From: an uncultured Allomuricauda sp.
Lineage (GTDB): Bacteria; Bacteroidota; Bacteroidia; Flavobacteriales; Flavobacteriaceae
NCBI RefSeq assembly: GCF_937884665.1
Contig: NZ_CAKZYF010000198.1
Coordinates: 1 to 34,983, forward strand
Length of the DNA stretch: 34,983 nucleotides
Reading direction: 5' to 3'
This document shows, piece by piece, positions 31,929-34,983 of this stretch (its first letter is position 1; the number at the start of each line of letters is the position of its first letter). The notes beneath the pieces are model-generated. The model was not told the DNA's origin and searched no databases. It was given only the letters and a program-made list of their open reading frames with translations. A program made the translations under genes and the position numbers.

Positions 31929-31954
31929 TAGTTGTTATGCATGCATAATAACTA
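31929..31954. promoter_or_regulatory. 26-bp near-perfect palindrome upstream of the FabH-like gene
   Basis: TAGTTGTTATGCA is followed directly by TGCATAATAACTA; the two 13-bp arms are reverse complements at 12 of 13 positions, with no spacer. It lies 40-65 nt upstream of the ATG of the FabH-like gene and 100 nt after the gcvP stop, both on the minus strand. AT-rich, spacer-free palindromes of this kind typically bind homodimeric repressors. It has no T-tract, so a terminator is less likely. Confidence 0.55.
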
Positions 31955-31961
31955 GTATGAT

Positions 31962-31989
31962 GTCCAACCTTCGTCAGCTTTGGTCCAAC
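31962..31989. repeat. Direct repeat GTCCAAC spaced by 21 bp
   Basis: GTCCAAC occurs at 31962-31968 and 31983-31989, with starts 21 bp apart, two helical turns. It sits next to the palindrome, upstream of the FabH-like gene. Regulators binding as head-to-tail dimers use such sites; chance occurrence of a 7-mer pair is also possible. Confidence 0.35.
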
Positions 31990-32053
31990 AAAATGCAGTT
32001 TCCAATATTCCTATGCAAACTATTGCTTTTGCCCAGGGTTTTCAAAGGTTTGT

Positions 32054-34903
32054 CTACACTTCGGCATACGCTTCCATGGGCGCACAGGTACATATCAAAT
32101 TACGATCCCCAAAAGCTTCATCTGCTCTTCGTACCGTAGGCCAAAATTTGTTTTCATGTACGAAATCCAGTGGAAATGCGGCTTTTTGCCTGCTGTAGGG
32201 AAAATCCCAGAGGTCGTTGGTAACCATCTGTAATGTATGTGGCGCATTTTTTAAGACGTTATTTGGCTCGCTCGAGTTAGCTTCGTCAATCTCCTCCCTA
32301 ATGGCGAGCATGGCCTCGCAAAAACGGTCCAATTCGGAGAGACTTTCACTTTCCGTAGGCTCTATCATAATGGTTCCCGCTACCGGAAAGGATACAGTGG
32401 GCGCATGGAATCCATAATCCATAAGTCTTTTGGCAATGTCGGTGACTTCAATCCCGTGTGCTTTAAAAGGCCTACAATCAATGATCATCTCGTGGGCGGC
32501 TCGTCCTTTTTCCCCGGTATAGAGCACATCAAACTTCCCTTTTAAGCGGTCCTTAATGTAATTCGCATTCAGAATAGCGACCCTGGTTGCGTCAGTTACT
32601 CCTTGCGATCCCAACATTTTGATATATCCATAGGAGATGAGACAGGCCAATGCACTCCCCCAAGGTGCTGCCGAAATGGCGGTAATCGCCTGTGCTCCCC
32701 CCGTTTCAATAACGGGATTGTTTGGAAGAAAAGGTTTTAATTGTTCGGCAACACAAATAGGTCCAACTCCAGGGCCTCCACCCCCATGCGGAATTGCGAA
32801 AGTTTTGTGCAAATTTAGGTGGCAAACATCCGCACCGATGGTCGCAGGATTGGTAAGACCGACCTGCGCGTTCATATTCGCACCATCCATATATACCTGT
32901 CCCCCGTGGTCGTGAATCAATTGGGTTATTTTGACAATGGAAGATTCAAAAACGCCATGGGTAGAAGGGTAAGTAATCATAAGGGCAGCCAAATTTCCCG
33001 AGTGCAGTAAGACCTTTTCCTCCAAATCGGCAACGTCTATATTTCCTTGCTCATCAGTTTTGGTCACCACGACTTTCATCCCTGCCATCACTGCCGACGC
33101 GGGATTCGTCCCATGCGCCGATGCGGGGATAATACAAATGTTTCTATGGCTTTCTCTTCTGGATTTGTGATAGGCACGTATGGTCATTAAGCCCGCATAT
33201 TCGCCCTGGGCACCGGAATTGGGCTGAAGTGAGGTTGCCGCAAATCCCGTGATTATGTTCAGCTGTTCTTCGAGTTCTTTTAGAACAATTTGATATCCTT
33301 CAGCTTGGCTCAGGGGAACAAATGGATGGATATTTCCCCAATTGGCCCAACTTAATGGAAGCATTTCCGAGGCAGCATTCAATTTCATGGTGCAACTACC
33401 TAGAGAAATCATGGAATGGTTCAATGCCAAATCCTTTCGTTCCAATCTTTTGATGTAACGCATCAATTCGGTCTCCGAGTGATAGGAATTAAAGACTTTG
33501 TGCTCCAAAAAAGGAGTACTGCGCACCAATGTATCGGGAATGGCATCTTCATTACCTGATTCCAATTTTGGCATCGGTTTGCCCAGCAATTGTGAAAAAC
33601 AGGAGACCAATAGTTTCAAATCTTTGCGTGATGTCGCTTCATTTAAGGAAATGGAAACTGTATTTGAGTCAATCCGATTTATATTTATCCCGTTTTCTTC
33701 TGTAATGGTTTGCAGTGTTTCGCTGTTTTCCACCTTCACCTCCAAAGTGTCGAAAAAGGCCGTGTTCCCCATTGAAAATCCCATCTTTTGCAAGGTTTGG
33801 GATAAAATCCGCGTATGCCTCTGCACTTTTCCGGCGATGTGGTGAAGCCCCTTCGGCCCATGATAAACAGCATACATTCCTGCCATAACGGCCAATAGGA
33901 CCTGAGCGGTACAAATGTTTGAAGTAGCCTTATCTCTTTTTATATGCTGCTCCCTGGTCTGCAATGCCATTCGTAAGGCGCGGTTGCCGTCGGTATCTTT
34001 CGTTACTCCAATTATTCTACCCGGAAGGTTTCGTTTGTAAGCTTCTTTCGTGGCAAAAAAGGCCGCATGTGGTCCTCCATAACCTAATGGTATCCCAAAA
34101 CGTTGGGTGGTGCCCACCACAACGTCAACACCCCACTCCCCAGGGGGGGTCAACAGCACCAAACTTAGAATGTCTGCTGCAACTGCTACTTTGATATCGT
34201 TTTCTTTGGCTTTTTGCACAAAAGAATCGTAATCGTGTATCTGACCGTGTTTACCTGGGTACTGGAGCAAAGCTCCGTAAAATTCAGTAGAGAAGTCAAA
34301 ATCTTCGTGATTTCCTATAACCAGCTCAATCCCCAAGGGTATAGATCGGGTCCGCAACAAACTCAAGGTTTGGGGCAAGACTTCCTCGGAAACAAAGAAT
34401 TTTAGTATCCCCTCTTTCTTTTGCTGTCTGCTCCTAACATCAAAAAGCATGGTCATGGCCTCTGCTGCCGCAGTACTTTCATCCAAAAGGGATGCATTGG
34501 CAATTTCCATCGCCGTAAGGTCGCATACCATGGTCTGAAAATTTAACAGTGCTTCCAGACGACCTTGTGCAATTTCTGCTTGATAAGGGGTATAGGCCGT
34601 ATACCAGCTTGGATTTTCAAGTATGTTTCTTTTGATGACCGAAGGAGTGAGTGACTCGTGGTACCCCAGGCCAATGTAGGTTTTGAATACCTTATTTTTT
34701 TCTGAAAGTTGTTGGATATGGGTCAGGAACTCGTGTTCGCTAATCCCTTCTGGAAGGTCCAGAGCGGACTTAAGGCGAATATCTTCAGGAATGGTCTCAT
34801 AAATCAACTGCTCCATAGACTCCACATCAATGGTCTGGAACATATGGGACAAATCGTTTTCAGCAATGCCAATATGCCTTGAGGCAAACACTTCTGTATT
34901 CAT
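32054..34903 (-). CDS. gcvP: Glycine dehydrogenase (aminomethyl-transferring), glycine cleavage P protein
   Basis: The P protein decarboxylates glycine with pyridoxal phosphate and passes the aminomethyl group to the lipoyl arm of GcvH. The 949-residue single-chain form (fused P1 and P2 halves) is the usual length for this type. The start is the ATG at 34903 (MNTEVFASRHIG); a TTG two codons earlier is not needed. Landmarks are GLGYHESLTPSVIKRNILENP, about residues 79-99, YTPYQAEIAQGRLE and the P1 half GTTQRFGIPLGYGGPHAAFFA region near 267. In the P2 half they are SCTMKLNA, PASAHGTNPASA, MDGANMNAQVG and the PLP-binding Lys700 in HLNLHKTF, followed by a Gly-rich loop (HGGGGPGVGP). gcvT and gcvH are not in the window. 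Confidence 0.97.
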   Translation of the reverse strand: MNTEVFASRHIGIAENDLSHMFQTIDVESMEQLIYETIPEDIRLKSALDLPEGISEHEFLTHIQQLSEKNKVFKTYIGLGYHESLTPSVIKRNILENPSWYTAYTPYQAEIAQGRLEALLNFQTMVCDLTAMEIANASLLDESTAAAEAMTMLFDVRSRQQKKEGILKFFVSEEVLPQTLSLLRTRSIPLGIELVIGNHEDFDFSTEFYGALLQYPGKHGQIHDYDSFVQKAKENDIKVAVAADILSLVLLTPPGEWGVDVVVGTTQRFGIPLGYGGPHAAFFATKEAYKRNLPGRIIGVTKDTDGNRALRMALQTREQHIKRDKATSNICTAQVLLAVMAGMYAVYHGPKGLHHIAGKVQRHTRILSQTLQKMGFSMGNTAFFDTLEVKVENSETLQTITEENGININRIDSNTVSISLNEATSRKDLKLLVSCFSQLLGKPMPKLESGNEDAIPDTLVRSTPFLEHKVFNSYHSETELMRYIKRLERKDLALNHSMISLGSCTMKLNAASEMLPLSWANWGNIHPFVPLSQAEGYQIVLKELEEQLNIITGFAATSLQPNSGAQGEYAGLMTIRAYHKSRRESHRNICIIPASAHGTNPASAVMAGMKVVVTKTDEQGNIDVADLEEKVLLHSGNLAALMITYPSTHGVFESSIVKITQLIHDHGGQVYMDGANMNAQVGLTNPATIGADVCHLNLHKTFAIPHGGGGPGVGPICVAEQLKPFLPNNPVIETGGAQAITAISAAPWGSALACLISYGYIKMLGSQGVTDATRVAILNANYIKDRLKGKFDVLYTGEKGRAAHEMIIDCRPFKAHGIEVTDIAKRLMDYGFHAPTVSFPVAGTIMIEPTESESLSELDRFCEAMLAIREEIDEANSSEPNNVLKNAPHTLQMVTNDLWDFPYSRQKAAFPLDFVHENKFWPTVRRADEAFGDRNLICTCAPMEAYAEV

Positions 34904-34922
34904 AGTCAACTTTTAAAGTCCA

Positions 34923-34930
34923 CAAAATTA
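34923..34930 (-). promoter_or_regulatory. Candidate -7 element for gcvP
   Basis: On the minus strand this is TAATTTTG, a perfect TAnnTTTG. No clear TTTG is found 19-21 nt upstream, so only the -7 half is supported. Transcription would start about 13 nt before the gcvP ATG, giving a very short leader with no room for a glycine riboswitch. Confidence 0.4.
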
Positions 34931-34983
34931 GCGATAAATTCAATGAAAATGGGGAATTTTGACCAAGTGCCGGACAAAATTGT

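Noticed and set aside
34904..34983. Possible glycine riboswitch upstream of gcvP
   Set aside because: The -7 element leaves a leader of only about 13 nt, and no aptamer-like pairing is visible in the 80 nt available.

Overview
The window looks like a chromosomal segment of a member of the Flavobacteriaceae (Bacteroidota), probably marine. The evidence is a SusC/SusD pair, the gliding lipoprotein GldJ, the type IX secretion protein PorV, DUF2452 and DCC-family proteins, and several promoters with the Bacteroidota -7 element TAnnTTTG. A genus cannot be fixed from the sequence alone; the Muricauda/Zobellia/Maribacter group is a guess. Most of the window is ordinary core genome. The clearest accessory region is 25.87-29.14 kb.

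Layout. 1-7.65 kb, all minus strand: the 5' part of a tRNA at the window edge, a PTPS/QueD-family pterin enzyme, an exported protein of unknown function, a SusD-SusC nutrient uptake pair, a short AraC-type regulator, a DUF2452 protein and a DCC-family protein. 7.76-10.76 kb, minus strand: murF and gldJ, separated by an intrinsic terminator. 11.1-20.7 kb, plus strand: porV, cdd, pyruvate dehydrogenase E1-alpha and E2, an M28 lipoprotein peptidase, an SDR enzyme, a SprT-like protein, a mannose-1-phosphate guanylyltransferase and a DUF389 membrane protein. porU, the usual neighbour between gldJ and porV, is absent. 20.7-24.1 kb, minus strand: a metallophosphoesterase with a CBM9-like tail, and an MlaF/MlaE-type lipid transporter. 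24.2-25.9 kb, plus strand: a PafA-type alkaline phosphatase.

25.9-29.1 kb, minus strand, is the most unusual part. A 618-residue predicted surface lipoprotein carries an HExxH metalloprotease motif and is followed by a small cysteine-rich lipoprotein whose start overlaps its stop by 10 nt. The same pair of C-terminus plus small lipoprotein then recurs about 948 bp downstream with the same 10-nt overlap. In this second copy the protease is only a C-terminal fragment without signal peptide or HExxH. The two copies share a 94-bp perfect repeat and diverge sharply on both sides of it. The layout resembles a C-terminal cassette exchange system with a cognate partner gene, as seen in polymorphic toxins. 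That reading is inference; a plain tandem duplication that is decaying is the main alternative.

29.3-34.9 kb, minus strand: a FabH-like ketosynthase, a SAM methyltransferase and a GT2 glycosyltransferase in one direction, and gcvP (glycine cleavage P protein). A 26-bp near-perfect palindrome and a 21-bp-spaced direct repeat lie between gcvP and the ketosynthase gene.

No rRNA, CRISPR array, transposase, integrase or prophage gene was seen.
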